30,341 nucleotides of DNA. Origin: CAYMRL01 sp964398985. Its GTDB lineage: Bacteria; Deinococcota; Deinococci; Deinococcales; Trueperaceae. The notes under the pieces are model-generated. The model was not told the DNA's origin and did not search any database. It worked only from the letters and a program-made list of their open reading frames with translations. Shown piece by piece: positions 8,451 through 19,418 of this stretch. Location: positions 1 to 30,341 of the forward strand of contig CAYNOS010000028.1 of NCBI GenBank assembly GCA_964398985.1, given 5' to 3'. Position 1 is the stretch's first letter. The number at the start of each line of letters is the position of its first letter. Position numbers and translations under genes: made by a program.

Positions 8451-9773
8451 TCACACCTCCAGCAGCATGCGGGCCGGCTGTTCGATCGCCTGCTTGATGC
8501 GCTTGAGGAACGTAACGGCCTCGCGGCCGTCGACGATGCGGTGATCGTAGGTGAGGGCCACGTACATCATCGGGCGAATGACGACGTGACCGTTCTCGGC
8601 GATGGGACGCTCCTGGATGGTGTGCATGCCGAGCACCCCCGACTGCGGCGGGTTGACGATCGGCGTCGACAACAGCGACCCGAAGACCCCGCCGTTGCTG
8701 ATCGTGAAGGTGCCGCCCTGCAGCTCCTCGGGCGCGATCTTGTTCTCGCTGCCGCGCCTCCCGAAGTCGGCGATCACCTGCTCGACCTCCGCGAACGACA
8801 GGCGGTCGGCGTCCCTAATCACCGGGACGACCAGCCCCTTCTTGCTGGAGACTGCCACGCCGATGTCGTAGTAGTCCTTGTAGACGATCGAGTCGTCCCG
8901 GATCTCGGCGTTGATCTGCGGCACTAGCTTGAGGGCGTCGATCGCGGCCTTGACGAAGAACGACATGAACCCGAGCCTGACGCCGTAACGCTTCTCGAAG
9001 GGGTCCTTGTACTCGTTGCGCAGTGCCATCACGCCCGCCATGTCGATCTCGTTGAAGGTCGTCAGGAGCGCAGCAGTGTGCTGCGCTTCCACCAGGCGCG
9101 TCGCGATAGTGCGACGCAGCGGGCTCATGCGCACGACCTCTTCGCGACGGCCGCGGGCGTCCGAGGGCGGGAGGCTCACCTCCGCCTGGGCGGCTCCGCG
9201 TTCCCGCTGGGCGACGTGACGCTGCACGTCCTCCTTGAGGAGCCGACCGCCGGGACCAGAGGCGCTGACCTCCTCCGCCGCCAAGCCGAGCTCGTCGAGC
9301 AGCCTCTGGGCCGCAGGCATCACGCTGGTGGCCTTCACGAAGGCCGCCGCGGACGGGCGCTCGAGCGACTGCGACGGCGCCGAAGCCGGAGCCGGTGGTC
9401 CAGCGGGCGGTGCGGGACGCGAGGCCACAGCGGCCGCGGTCGCGCGCTGGGCGACCGGCTGGACGGTTACCGGCGCCTCCTGGGTGGCGGCGTCCTTCGC
9501 TGGGGCGGCCGGCGCCGCTGGGGCCTCGCCCGCCGCCGCCTGAGCGATCCGGGCGATGACCTCGCCGACGACGGCGGGCTCGTTCTCCCGCTTGAGCTGC
9601 TCGGTCACCACGCCAGCGACGGGCGAGGGGACCTCGAGCGTGGCCTTCTCCGTCTCGATCTCGACCAGCGGCTCGTCGACCTTGACCGTGTCGCCGACTC
9701 GTTTCAGCCAGGCGCCGATCACGACTTCGGTGATCGACTCGCCGGCCGCCGGAACCTTCACTTCAGTGCTCAT
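8451..9773 (-). CDS. sucB: 2-oxoglutarate dehydrogenase E2, dihydrolipoyl succinyltransferase
   Basis: Core acyltransferase of the 2-oxoglutarate dehydrogenase complex. Order of domains: one lipoyl domain (residues 1-77, lipoyl lysine K43 in EIETEKATLEVPS), a flexible Ala/Pro linker (about 80-148), a peripheral-subunit-binding domain (about 151-187, with PAAQRLLDEL and GPGGRLLKEDV), and the catalytic domain with MSPLRRTIATRLVEAQHTAA and the active-site DHRIVDG near residue 410. Total 440 aa. ATG 9773 with GAGGGGAT upstream is the true start; the open frame continues upstream inside sucA in another reading frame. It lies 11 bases after the sucA stop. Confidence 0.95.
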   Translation of the reverse strand: MSTEVKVPAAGESITEVVIGAWLKRVGDTVKVDEPLVEIETEKATLEVPSPVAGVVTEQLKRENEPAVVGEVIARIAQAAAGEAPAAPAAPAKDAATQEAPVTVQPVAQRATAAAVASRPAPPAGPPAPASAPSQSLERPSAAAFVKATSVMPAAQRLLDELGLAAEEVSASGPGGRLLKEDVQRHVAQRERGAAQAEVSLPPSDARGRREEVVRMSPLRRTIATRLVEAQHTAALLTTFNEIDMAGVMALRNEYKDPFEKRYGVRLGFMSFFVKAAIDALKLVPQINAEIRDDSIVYKDYYDIGVAVSSKKGLVVPVIRDADRLSFAEVEQVIADFGRRGSENKIAPEELQGGTFTISNGGVFGSLLSTPIVNPPQSGVLGMHTIQERPIAENGHVVIRPMMYVALTYDHRIVDGREAVTFLKRIKQAIEQPARMLLEV

Positions 9774-9784
9774 CGACGATCCCC

Positions 9785-12610
<2,826 letters not shown>

Positions 12611-12687
12611 CGCATGCCAGTTGTATCACGCTCTCAGCGGCATTTCTGGTGTGCTTCTGACCATCGACGCACCGCGGGATCGGCACC

Positions 12688-12718
12688 TTGGACGCCCCCC
12701 GCCCGGATGTGACACCCT
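12688..12718 (+). promoter_or_regulatory. weak candidate promoter for the PfkB kinase gene
   Basis: TTGGAC (12688-12693) and CACCCT (12713-12718, 7 bases before ATG 12726) are 19 bases apart. The -10 lacks the conserved first T, so this is tentative, but no Shine-Dalgarno precedes the ATG and the spacing matches other leaderless genes here. Confidence 0.25.
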
Positions 12719-12725
12719 GGCCTGG

Positions 12726-13742
12726 ATGAACGAGCCCGGCAGCGAGACGCGCGTTGACCTCCCCGGACTGGTGGCCGTCGGCGAGGCCCTCGTCGACCTG
12801 GTGCCGCTGCAGCCGGGAGCGTCGATCCAAGCGGCCGCCACCTTCGCCAAGGTGGCCGGCGGCGCACCCGCCAACGTGGCGGCCGGCGTCGTCCGTCTCG
12901 GAGGCAGGGCGAAGCTGCTCGGCAGGGTCGGCAGCGACTCGCTCGGGAGCTTCGTGCTGGCGGAGCTCGCGGCCTCAGGTGTCGACACGGGGTCATTGAG
13001 GCGTGACCCTGCGGCCCAGACCGCTCTGGCCCTGGTCTCGCTCGACCCGCTTTCGCAGCAGACCTTCGAGTTCTACGGCGAGCCGGCGGCGCACTGGGCC
13101 CACTCGCCCGACGACGTCAGCCATCACGACCTGGAGGGCGCCGGCGTCCTGCATTTCGGCTCGCTCTCGTTGGCACGCGAGCCCTCCCGGTCCGCCACTC
13201 TCAAGGCCATCGACATGGCGGAGGCGCGCGGCATGACGATCACCTGCGACCCGAACCTGCGGCTCTCGCTGTGGCCTGCGCAGAGCCGAGCCCGCGAGGT
13301 CATCCTCACAGCGGCGAGGCGAGCACACCTGATCAAGCTCAGCCGCGCCGAGCTCGAGTGGCTGATGGGCGCTTCCGGTCCAGCCGCCCTCGCTGGTCCC
13401 GGCACCCGGTTGCTAGCCATCACCGACGGCGCCGCCGGAGCCCACCTGTGGGCGCGCGGCGAGCACGGGAACTTCGAAGCCGACGTCACCTCCTACCGCG
13501 TCGCGACCGTCGACACCACCGGCGCCGGCGACGCCTTCATGGCAGCCTTGATCCACTCCTGCCTGACGGACGACAGGCTGCTTACCGACACCTCGCCGTC
13601 GGGGCGTCAGCGGCTGCTCGCCGCCGTCAAACGCGCCAACGCGTTCGCGGCCCTCACGACCACCAGGCGCGGAGGGGTGCCCGCGATGCCGCCTCGTGGC
13701 GAGCTCGAGGAGTTCTTGAGCCAGCACCCGAACGGCGTCTAG
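12726..13742 (+). CDS. PfkB-family sugar kinase (fructokinase-like)
   Basis: Ribokinase-fold sugar kinase of 338 aa. The N-terminus LVAVGEALVDLVP, then KVAGGAPANVAAGVVRLGG and LLGRVGSDSLG, is the first PfkB signature; DTTGAGDAFMAAL holds the anion hole and catalytic base at about D269. The overall pattern is closest to bacterial fructokinases, but 2-keto-3-deoxygluconate kinase and related specificities cannot be excluded. The frame is open further upstream; ATG 12726 places VAVGE at the usual distance. It is divergent from sucA (115-base intergenic). The downstream dehydratase starts about 50 bases later on the same strand. Confidence 0.85.
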   Translation: MNEPGSETRVDLPGLVAVGEALVDLVPLQPGASIQAAATFAKVAGGAPANVAAGVVRLGGRAKLLGRVGSDSLGSFVLAELAASGVDTGSLRRDPAAQTALALVSLDPLSQQTFEFYGEPAAHWAHSPDDVSHHDLEGAGVLHFGSLSLAREPSRSATLKAIDMAEARGMTITCDPNLRLSLWPAQSRAREVILTAARRAHLIKLSRAELEWLMGASGPAALAGPGTRLLAITDGAAGAHLWARGEHGNFEADVTSYRVATVDTTGAGDAFMAALIHSCLTDDRLLTDTSPSGRQRLLAAVKRANAFAALTTTRRGGVPAMPPRGELEEFLSQHPNGV

Positions 13743-13790
13743 CCCGCTCAGGGACGCTCGGCACCGGTCTGGCGCGTGGTACACCCAGGC

Positions 13791-14786
13791 GTGAACAGCT
13801 TCGAACTCCCGACCTTCGCCGACGTCGAGGCGGCCGCCCGAGTGATCCTCGGCACCGCCGTGCGCACACCGCTGATCCGTCTGCCGTTCGAGCTGCCCGG
13901 CTCGCACGCCCTCTACGCGAAGCCCGAAAACCTGCAGCGCACCGGCTCGTTCAAGATCCGCGGCGCGCTCAACAAGCTCGCGAGCCTGACTCCCGAGCAG
14001 CGCTCGCGCGGCGTGGTCGCGCACTCGAGCGGCAACCACGCTCAAGGCGTCGCCGCGGCCGCCAAGCACTTCGGGGTCAAGGCGACGATCGTGATCCCGG
14101 TCGGCGCCTCGGAGCTCAAGGTGCGTCGCACCCTGGCGCTGGGCGCCGAGGTCATCCGCTGCGAAGACAACCAGGAGGCGCGCGAGGGCGAGGCCGCGAA
14201 GGCCGCGGCCGCCACCGGCGCCACCCTGGTGCACCCCTACGACGACCCGCGCATCGTCGCCGGCCAGGGCACGGCCGGCCTCGAGATCGCCGAGGACCTG
14301 CCCGACGTGGCCAACGTGATCGTCCCGATTGGCGGTGGAGGACTCGCCTCCGGCGTGGCGCTGGCTCTGTCGACGGCAGCCCCGGGAGCGCGCGTGTTCG
14401 GGGTCGAGCCCGAGGTGGCCGCCGACGCCCGCGACTCGCTGGCGGCCGGGGAGGTCCGTGCCTGGCCGGCCTCCAGCACCACCAGCACCATGGCTGACGG
14501 GGTCCGCACGCAGGCCATCGGCAAGCTGAACCTGGCGCTACTGAGCAGTCACCTGAAGGGCGTGGTGACGGTCAGCGAGGCCGACATAGCTGCCGCCACC
14601 CGCTGGTACGTCGAAGAGGCTCACCTGGTCGTCGAGCCCACCGGCGCCCTGTCGTTCGCTGCCTTCAGGCGATTAGTCGACGAGGGAGCCATCGACGGGT
14701 TGCGACTGGCGTCCGGGCCCACCGTCGTGTTCGTTTCCGGAGGCAACGTCGACAGCGCGCGGCTGCGGGCGCTGTTGGCCGCCTGA
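13791..14786 (+). CDS. PLP-dependent threonine/serine dehydratase-like enzyme
   Basis: Fold-type II PLP enzyme related to catabolic threonine dehydratase and serine racemase. The Schiff-base lysine lies in RTGSFKIRGALNKL (K55 from the chosen start), SSGNHAQGVA binds the substrate carboxylate, and GGGGLASGVAL cradles the phosphate; FVSGGNVD closes the domain. At about 331 aa there is no C-terminal ACT regulatory domain, so it resembles the short, uncoupled form rather than biosynthetic IlvA. The start is uncertain: GTG 13776 or GTG 13791. I prefer 13791, since TACACC at 13780-13785 would then sit as a short-spaced -10 and neither site has a Shine-Dalgarno. Substrate could be Thr, Ser or hydroxyaspartate. 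Confidence 0.85.
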   Translation: MNSFELPTFADVEAAARVILGTAVRTPLIRLPFELPGSHALYAKPENLQRTGSFKIRGALNKLASLTPEQRSRGVVAHSSGNHAQGVAAAAKHFGVKATIVIPVGASELKVRRTLALGAEVIRCEDNQEAREGEAAKAAAATGATLVHPYDDPRIVAGQGTAGLEIAEDLPDVANVIVPIGGGGLASGVALALSTAAPGARVFGVEPEVAADARDSLAAGEVRAWPASSTTSTMADGVRTQAIGKLNLALLSSHLKGVVTVSEADIAAATRWYVEEAHLVVEPTGALSFAAFRRLVDEGAIDGLRLASGPTVVFVSGGNVDSARLRALLAA

Positions 14787-14788
14787 CG

Positions 14789-14817
14789 TTGCCGGTTGCG
14801 GCCCGGCCGTCTATCCT
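14789..14817 (+). promoter_or_regulatory. promoter of the small membrane-protein gene
   Basis: TATCCT (14812-14817) ends 6 bases before GTG 14824, with TTGCCG (14789-14794) 17 bases upstream. There is no Shine-Dalgarno. This is one of the clearest leaderless arrangements in the window. Confidence 0.6.
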
Positions 14818-14823
14818 GAACGC

Positions 14824-15279
14824 GTGACGCCACTGGTCGGCCTGACGATCTTCGCGTACCTCTTCCTGATCGCGTTGTGCCTGACCCTGTGGGCAGCGTT
14901 GACGGTGCGCGATGGGCGCGGCAGCGTGAGCGAGCCAACCGCACCGAGGCGCGAGAGCGGAGCGTCGCAGCGCTTGGGCGAGCGGCCGCTGTGGCGCGCC
15001 GACGAGCGCGCCGGCACCGAGGCCAGGTCACGGGGACGTGAGCCGGGCGGGCGTGACCGGGGCCGCCGCGAGGGCGCCGTCGAGAGCGTTCCGCTGCGCG
15101 TGGGCCTGCCCCCCGAGCCGCCGCAGCCTGCGCAGGTCGCGGACGCCGGCCGCCCGCGTGCGGTGCCCGCGGTCACCAACGACGACGTCAGGGGAGCCAA
15201 GGTCACGGTCAAGCAGCGCAAGCTCGATGACGCGTTCGATCGCTTCCTCGAGGTGGACAAGAAGGACCGCGGCTTCTGA
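14824..15279 (+). CDS. small membrane protein with long charged cytoplasmic tail
   Basis: A 151-aa protein not recognised as a named family. It has one N-terminal transmembrane helix (about residues 5-28: VGLTIFAYLFLIALCLTLWA), then an Arg/Glu/Pro-rich, low-complexity stretch, and a C-terminal charged segment VKQRKLDDAFDRFLEVDKKD that could form an amphipathic helix. By the positive-inside rule the tail is probably cytoplasmic. GTG 14824 is supported by the -10 box placed 6 bases upstream. A small coupling or scaffold protein is possible, but the sequence gives no function. Confidence 0.65.
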   Translation: MTPLVGLTIFAYLFLIALCLTLWAALTVRDGRGSVSEPTAPRRESGASQRLGERPLWRADERAGTEARSRGREPGGRDRGRREGAVESVPLRVGLPPEPPQPAQVADAGRPRAVPAVTNDDVRGAKVTVKQRKLDDAFDRFLEVDKKDRGF

Positions 15280-15352
15280 GGGTCTCGTCCGCCGCGGTCT
15301 CGGTGCCTTCCGCTGTCACTACCTGAACGTCCACCGCACCCCGGCCGCCCGC

Positions 15353-15994
15353 TCAGGCCAGGCTCTTGAGCCTCGTGTAGGCGCTCTCGGCGCGGGCACG
15401 CAGCTGGCTGGTGTCGGACTTGCCGGCCATCATCAGGTGCATGTTCATGTGCTGGTCGATGTCGCCGAAGATCGAGTTGAGCACCTCCACCTCGTCGTTG
15501 GCGCGCAGGCTGGCGTCGCCGCGGAACATGTGGGTGTATGTGTACTCGAACTGGTGCTCGTCGATCTCGCCGGACAGGAACTGCTCGAGCACGTCCAGAT
15601 ACGGGGTCAGATCGGAGCGCGAGGAGCCGCTTGCCGGTACCACGTCAGGGCCCACCGGCAGCTTGTCGAAGCCTGTCGACAGCGCTTCCGGCGTGATTTC
15701 CCAGTTGTCGAGGTCGAAGACAGCCTGGCCATCCTTGAACAGGATCACCTGCGGTGACTCGTGCTGGATGCCGGTCAGTTCGGCGACGAGGTTGCTGGCC
15801 GGACGCGCCTCGACCACGCGGATGACCCCGCACATCAGGTCCTCGCGCGGCCCCAGTTGCTCCTGCACGTGACCGAAGCCCTGCATCGTCTTGTGGCAGG
15901 TGCCTGCCTTGAACACCACGCTGTTCGGAAAGCGTTCGAGGAACTCGGTGACGGCCTCGGTCGTGGAGAGCAGTACTACGCGGTCTTTGAGCAT
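15353..15994 (-). CDS. monothiol bacilliredoxin (BrxC/YtxJ-like) fused to a colicin-immunity-like domain
   Basis: A 213-aa protein with two parts. Residues 1-105 look like YtxJ/BrxC, a thioredoxin-fold protein that removes bacillithiol from proteins: a single cysteine in FKAGTCHKTM (C33), and the family stretch HESPQVILFKDGQAVF. Residues 128-213 resemble the four-helix colicin D immunity-like domain: LTPYLDVLEQFLSGEIDEHQ, FEYTYTHMFRG, then a FGDIDQHM motif. A Gly/Ser/Pro-rich linker joins them. ATG 15994 has AAGGAGA 10 bases upstream; an upstream in-frame ATG lacks a site. The protein implies that the host makes bacillithiol. The neighbouring PDO-like oxidoreductase is also a thiol-redox protein. 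The second domain call is from pattern memory and less certain. Confidence 0.72.
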   Translation of the reverse strand: MLKDRVVLLSTTEAVTEFLERFPNSVVFKAGTCHKTMQGFGHVQEQLGPREDLMCGVIRVVEARPASNLVAELTGIQHESPQVILFKDGQAVFDLDNWEITPEALSTGFDKLPVGPDVVPASGSSRSDLTPYLDVLEQFLSGEIDEHQFEYTYTHMFRGDASLRANDEVEVLNSIFGDIDQHMNMHLMMAGKSDTSQLRARAESAYTRLKSLA

Positions 15995-16031
15995 CTTCTG
16001 TGAATCTCCTTCGTATCCGGTCGTTGCAGCG

Positions 16032-16037
16032 AGTCTA
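16032..16037 (-). promoter_or_regulatory. candidate -10 box for the bacilliredoxin gene
   Basis: Minus-strand TAGACT lies about 38 bases before the ATG at 15994, which leaves room for a leader carrying the AAGGAGA Shine-Dalgarno. No good -35 is visible. Confidence 0.35.
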
Positions 16038-16089
16038 CCGAGCCTGGCCGTGCCGGTGTGGTCCACCAGGAACGGACTCGACCCTGTGC

Positions 16090-16095
16090 TAGACT
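16090..16095 (+). promoter_or_regulatory. candidate -10 box for tRNA-Ser
   Basis: TAGACT lies 48 bases before the mature tRNA 5' end. The identical hexamer is found in the divergent bacilliredoxin promoter. No good -35 is visible. Confidence 0.4.
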
Positions 16096-16143
16096 CTATC
16101 GGCTCGCAGCGCGCCGGTCCGCCGGGACCGCGCCACCACCCAA

Positions 16144-16235
<92 letters not shown>

Positions 16236-16260
16236 GCCGCCACGTCCGCCCGCCCGCGCT

Positions 16261-16959
16261 TCACGCGCCGGCGGGCGCGTTCGTCACCGTCGTGAGCGCG
16301 TCCAGGAACGCCTGCTCGGGCTGCGCGCCGAGCACTCGCGACGACCTCGGATTCCCGTTCCCGACGACCTCGATGATCGTGTCGGGCACGCCGGAGATCC
16401 GATAGCCTGCCGAAAGCGTGGGGAACTCGTTGGCCTCGATGCCTTCGGCGACCAGCTTGGGATTGACGTACGCGAATCGGAAGGCCGTCACCACCGCCGT
16501 CGGGCAGTAGGGGCAGGTCGGCGTCACGAAAGCCCGCAGCCTCGCGGGCGTGTCGATGGCCTCGACGGCCGCGAGTTGTGCGGTGCGCTCGGGCTCGCGG
16601 CCGCCGATCATGCGGATCGTCTCCAGCACGGTGCTGAACTCGTAGCCGCCGGGAAGCCCGACGAAACGGATGTTGGTGCGCTCCTCCCCCTTGCGCCGGA
16701 ACAGCGTCGTCGGAGCCAGCGTGATGCCGAGCTGCCTGGCTTCCTGATCGAGTATCAGGTTCTTCTCGACGACCTCGATTCTGCTCGAGGTGGCTGCAAC
16801 CTCGCGGAGCAGCTCGAGAGTCGCGCGCTGCTCGCCTGCCACATCGCGGCCGGGAACCTCGAGTTGGCTGCCGGTGTAGACGACCAGTTCGACGTCGAAC
16901 TCCAGGTCGGACAGCAGCTTCGTCACCTGCTCACGTACGGTTTCGTCCAAGAGCGCCAC
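16261..16959 (-). CDS. glutaredoxin-like protein disulfide oxidoreductase (PDO type), N-terminal unit degenerate
   Basis: A 232-aa protein with two thioredoxin-fold units in tandem, the layout of archaeal/thermophile PDO proteins. The C-terminal unit is complete: FVTPTCPYCP with CPYC at residues 149-152 and a cis-proline in SGVPDTII (P192). The N-terminal unit keeps the fold (DVELVVYTG, LAPTTLF with P83) but the expected CxxC after the first strand is replaced by GSQLEVP, so only one redox-active disulfide remains. GTG 16959 has AAGGAG with a 7-base spacer; the frame extends further without a good site. It could act as a thiol-disulfide exchange protein or thioredoxin reductase partner. It converges on tRNA-Ser with 25 bases between. 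Confidence 0.82.
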   Translation of the reverse strand: MALLDETVREQVTKLLSDLEFDVELVVYTGSQLEVPGRDVAGEQRATLELLREVAATSSRIEVVEKNLILDQEARQLGITLAPTTLFRRKGEERTNIRFVGLPGGYEFSTVLETIRMIGGREPERTAQLAAVEAIDTPARLRAFVTPTCPYCPTAVVTAFRFAYVNPKLVAEGIEANEFPTLSAGYRISGVPDTIIEVVGNGNPRSSRVLGAQPEQAFLDALTTVTNAPAGA

Positions 16960-17060
16960 AGATCGGCTCCTTCCATCTCCTGCCAGAGAGCGTAGCGCCA
17001 GTGCACCAGAGGCGGGGTCGCGAGTCGGACACCTCATTCTGGAACGCAGCCGGCCGATGG

Positions 17061-17066
17061 TAAGCT
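17061..17066 (+). promoter_or_regulatory. -10 box of the murI-rph-rdgB operon
   Basis: TAAGCT ends 6 bases before the murI GTG at 17073, with no Shine-Dalgarno present. TTCTGG at 17037-17042 is a poor -35 at 18 bases. Confidence 0.55.
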
Positions 17067-17072
17067 CCCAAC

Positions 17073-18017
17073 GTGCCTCACGCGCGCGGGCCCGAGATCC
17101 CCAACGTCGAGCAACCGATCGCGGTCTTCGACTCGGGCGTCGGAGGCCTGACGGTGCTGAACGCCCTGCTGTCTGCGCTGCCTGACGAGCGCTTCGTCTA
17201 CCTCGGTGACACCGCCAGGGTGCCTTACGGCTCCAAGCCCTTGAGCATGGTTCGCGACTTCGCCTACGAGATCTCCCAGGCGCTGGTCGCGTTGCCCGCG
17301 AAGGCCGTGGTGGTCGCGTGCAACACCGCCTCGGCCGCGGCGCTCCCGCAACTGGCTGCGGACCTCGACGTGCCTGTCTGGGGGGTCGTCGAACCCGGCG
17401 TCGAAGCGGCCCTGCGCGCCACCGAGTCAGGTGAGCGGGTGGCGGTGCTCGGCACCGCCGCCACCGTTTCGGCGCGCGTCTACCAGGACCGCCTGGAAGC
17501 GGCCGACCGGCAGGTGTGGGCGCAAGCCTGTCCGCTGTTCGTGCCGATCGTCGAGGAGGGGATCTCCGACTCCGAGATCGCCCGCCTGGTCGCCGGCCAC
17601 TACCTTGCGAGGCGGCCGCGACTCGACGCGGTGATCCTCGCTTGCACCCATTACCCGCTGCTCAAGCCCGTGCTCGGCGAGTTGCTCGGCGACGCGGTCA
17701 GGCTCATCGACTCCTCCCAAGCGGTGGCGGAGCGCGTCGCCAGGGACCTCGCCGCCATCGGTCTGACGCGCCCCCCGCAGAGGCCCGAGACGTGCGCCTC
17801 CGGGACGGACGGGTCGCACTCGGCCGCGGCGCCGCGGGCCGCTGCCGCCGGTCGCGTCGGCTATCTGGTCACCGGCGACGTCGCGGCCTTCGCACACACC
17901 GGCAGCCGGCTCGGCTGGCTGGAGGGTCCGGCTGCGCACGTGGACCTGGCCAACCATGGCGAGGCGCCGCCGATCGAGCTGGCCAACGCGCTGCCCGGCC
18001 TCGGCAGGCCGGCGTGA
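17073..18017 (+). CDS. murI: glutamate racemase
   Basis: Makes D-glutamate for peptidoglycan by cofactor-independent racemisation with two cysteines. N-terminal motif IAVFDSGVGGLTVL, then YLGDTARVPYG, the first catalytic cysteine in VVACNTASA (C83), and the second in ILACTHYPLL (C191). The protein is 314 aa, somewhat longer than the usual size near 265, due to a short N-terminal extension and an Ala-rich insert near residues 245-270 before the conserved YLVTGDVAAFAHTGSRLG segment. GTG 17073 is supported by the -10 box at 17061. It overlaps rph by four bases (GTGA). Confidence 0.94.
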   Translation: MPHARGPEIPNVEQPIAVFDSGVGGLTVLNALLSALPDERFVYLGDTARVPYGSKPLSMVRDFAYEISQALVALPAKAVVVACNTASAAALPQLAADLDVPVWGVVEPGVEAALRATESGERVAVLGTAATVSARVYQDRLEAADRQVWAQACPLFVPIVEEGISDSEIARLVAGHYLARRPRLDAVILACTHYPLLKPVLGELLGDAVRLIDSSQAVAERVARDLAAIGLTRPPQRPETCASGTDGSHSAAAPRAAAAGRVGYLVTGDVAAFAHTGSRLGWLEGPAAHVDLANHGEAPPIELANALPGLGRPA

Positions 18018-18760
18018 GCGGCTTGACTGCGGGGACGAGACCCGGGGGACGCGCCTCAAACGAACTGCGACCGCTCAGGCTCACCCAGGGCTACGTTCCG
18101 CACGCCGACGGCTCAGCGCTCCTCGAGTGGGGCGGGACGGTCGTGCTGGCGGTCGTCACGCTCGAACCGAAGCTCCCCCTGCATCTCAGAGGCGCCGGCG
18201 GCAAGACCGGCTGGCTCACTGCCGAGTACGCGCTGCTGCCGCGGAGCACGGCCGAGCGCACGCCGCGCGAGCGTCTCTACGCGAGCGGCCGCACCCAGGA
18301 GATTCAGCGGCTGATCGGGCGCGCGCTGCGCACGACCGTCGATCTCGAGCAGTTCAAGGGCAAGACGCTCACCGTCGACGTCGACGTGATCCTCGCCGAC
18401 GGCGGCACCCGCTGCGCCGGGATCGTGGCGGGTTACGCCGCGCTTCACCAGCTCGCCGAGCGGCTCGTCTACCGCGGTCAGCTCGCCGAGTGGCCCTTGC
18501 GCCATGAGGTCGGCGCGGTCAGCGTCGGCATGCTTGGCGGCAGCACCCACGTGGATCTCGACTTCAACGAAGACTCGCGCGCCGAGGCCGATCTCAACGT
18601 CGTCGCTACCGCGGAGGGCCACGTCGTCGAGGTACAGGGCGCCGGCGAGGGTGCCCCGCTGGCAGCAGAGCAGTACATCGAGCTGGTAGCCACCGGGATC
18701 GAAGGCGTCAAGCGCGTGCTCGCGATGATCCGACCGCAACTCGCCAAGGGCGGGAACTGA
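18014..18760 (+). CDS. rph: ribonuclease PH
   Basis: Phosphorolytic 3' exoribonuclease that trims tRNA 3' ends, cytoplasmic hexamer. Diagnostic stretches: GWLTAEYALLPRST, SGRTQEIQRLIGRALR, DVDVILADGGTRCA and HVDLDFNEDSRAEADLNVV, which carries the active-site acidic residues; VEVQGAGEGAPL follows. Start GTG 18014 overlaps murI stop (GTGA) and gives 248 aa, the normal size; longer open sequence upstream lies inside murI. The ATG of rdgB overlaps its stop by one base. Murl-rph-rdgB is a common gene order in bacteria. Confidence 0.95.
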   Translation: MSGLTAGTRPGGRASNELRPLRLTQGYVPHADGSALLEWGGTVVLAVVTLEPKLPLHLRGAGGKTGWLTAEYALLPRSTAERTPRERLYASGRTQEIQRLIGRALRTTVDLEQFKGKTLTVDVDVILADGGTRCAGIVAGYAALHQLAERLVYRGQLAEWPLRHEVGAVSVGMLGGSTHVDLDFNEDSRAEADLNVVATAEGHVVEVQGAGEGAPLAAEQYIELVATGIEGVKRVLAMIRPQLAKGGN

Positions 18761-19410
18761 TGGTCGGCAGGCGCTTGAAGCTCGTCATCGCCTCCGGGAA
18801 CGCCGGCAAGGTCGACGAGTTCCGCGACGCTCTGGCGCGCCTCGATTTGGAACTGCTGACCGCCGCCGAGGCGGGGGTCGCGAGCTTCCCCGACGAGACC
18901 GGGGGCAGCTACGAGGAGAACGCGCTGCTCAAAGCAGGCTACGTCAGCCTCCGCGCAGGGCTGCCGGCGCTGGCCGACGACTCGGGGTTGGAGGTCGACG
19001 CCCTCGGTGGCCAGCCGGGCATCTACAGCGCCCGCTTCGGCGGCGCCGGGCTCAGCGACGGCGAGCGCATCGCCTACCTGCTCGACCTGATGAGCGGCGT
19101 GCCGCGGGCAGCGCGTGGGGCCTCGTTCGTCGCGAACGTGGTGCTGGCAACCCCTGGCGGCGAGATGGTGACGTTCAAGGGCGAGTGCCGCGGCGAGATC
19201 ACGGGCGGACCGCGCGGCGAAGGCGGCTTCGGCTACGATCCCGTGTTCTTGAGCGCCGAGCTCGGCAAGACGTTCGCGGAAGCGGGGATCAAGGAGAAGC
19301 GCCGCGTGAGCCACCGCGGACGCGCCCTCGAGGCGTTCCTCCAGTGGGCTCTGACCCCGGCAGGCAAGCGCACGATGCAGACGCTCGAACCCCGTCAGCC
19401 TGCCGAGTAG
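18760..19410 (+). CDS. rdgB: XTP/dITP diphosphatase (RdgB/HAM1)
   Basis: House-cleaning pyrophosphatase that hydrolyses ITP, dITP and XTP so that deaminated purines are not built into nucleic acids. Motifs: IASGNAGKVDEFR, GGSYEENALLKA, ADDSGLEVDALGGQPGIYSA, GGFGYDPVF and SHRGRALEAF at the C-terminus. Length 216 aa. ATG 18760 overlaps the rph stop by one base. The stop lies 8 bases from the convergent glpX stop with no terminator hairpin in between. Confidence 0.95.
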   Translation: MVGRRLKLVIASGNAGKVDEFRDALARLDLELLTAAEAGVASFPDETGGSYEENALLKAGYVSLRAGLPALADDSGLEVDALGGQPGIYSARFGGAGLSDGERIAYLLDLMSGVPRAARGASFVANVVLATPGGEMVTFKGECRGEITGGPRGEGGFGYDPVFLSAELGKTFAEAGIKEKRRVSHRGRALEAFLQWALTPAGKRTMQTLEPRQPAE

Positions 19411-19418
19411 CCTTAGCC

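Noticed and set aside
15280..15352. Gap after the small membrane-protein gene
   Set aside because: Pyrimidine-rich and unstructured by eye; no feature could be supported.
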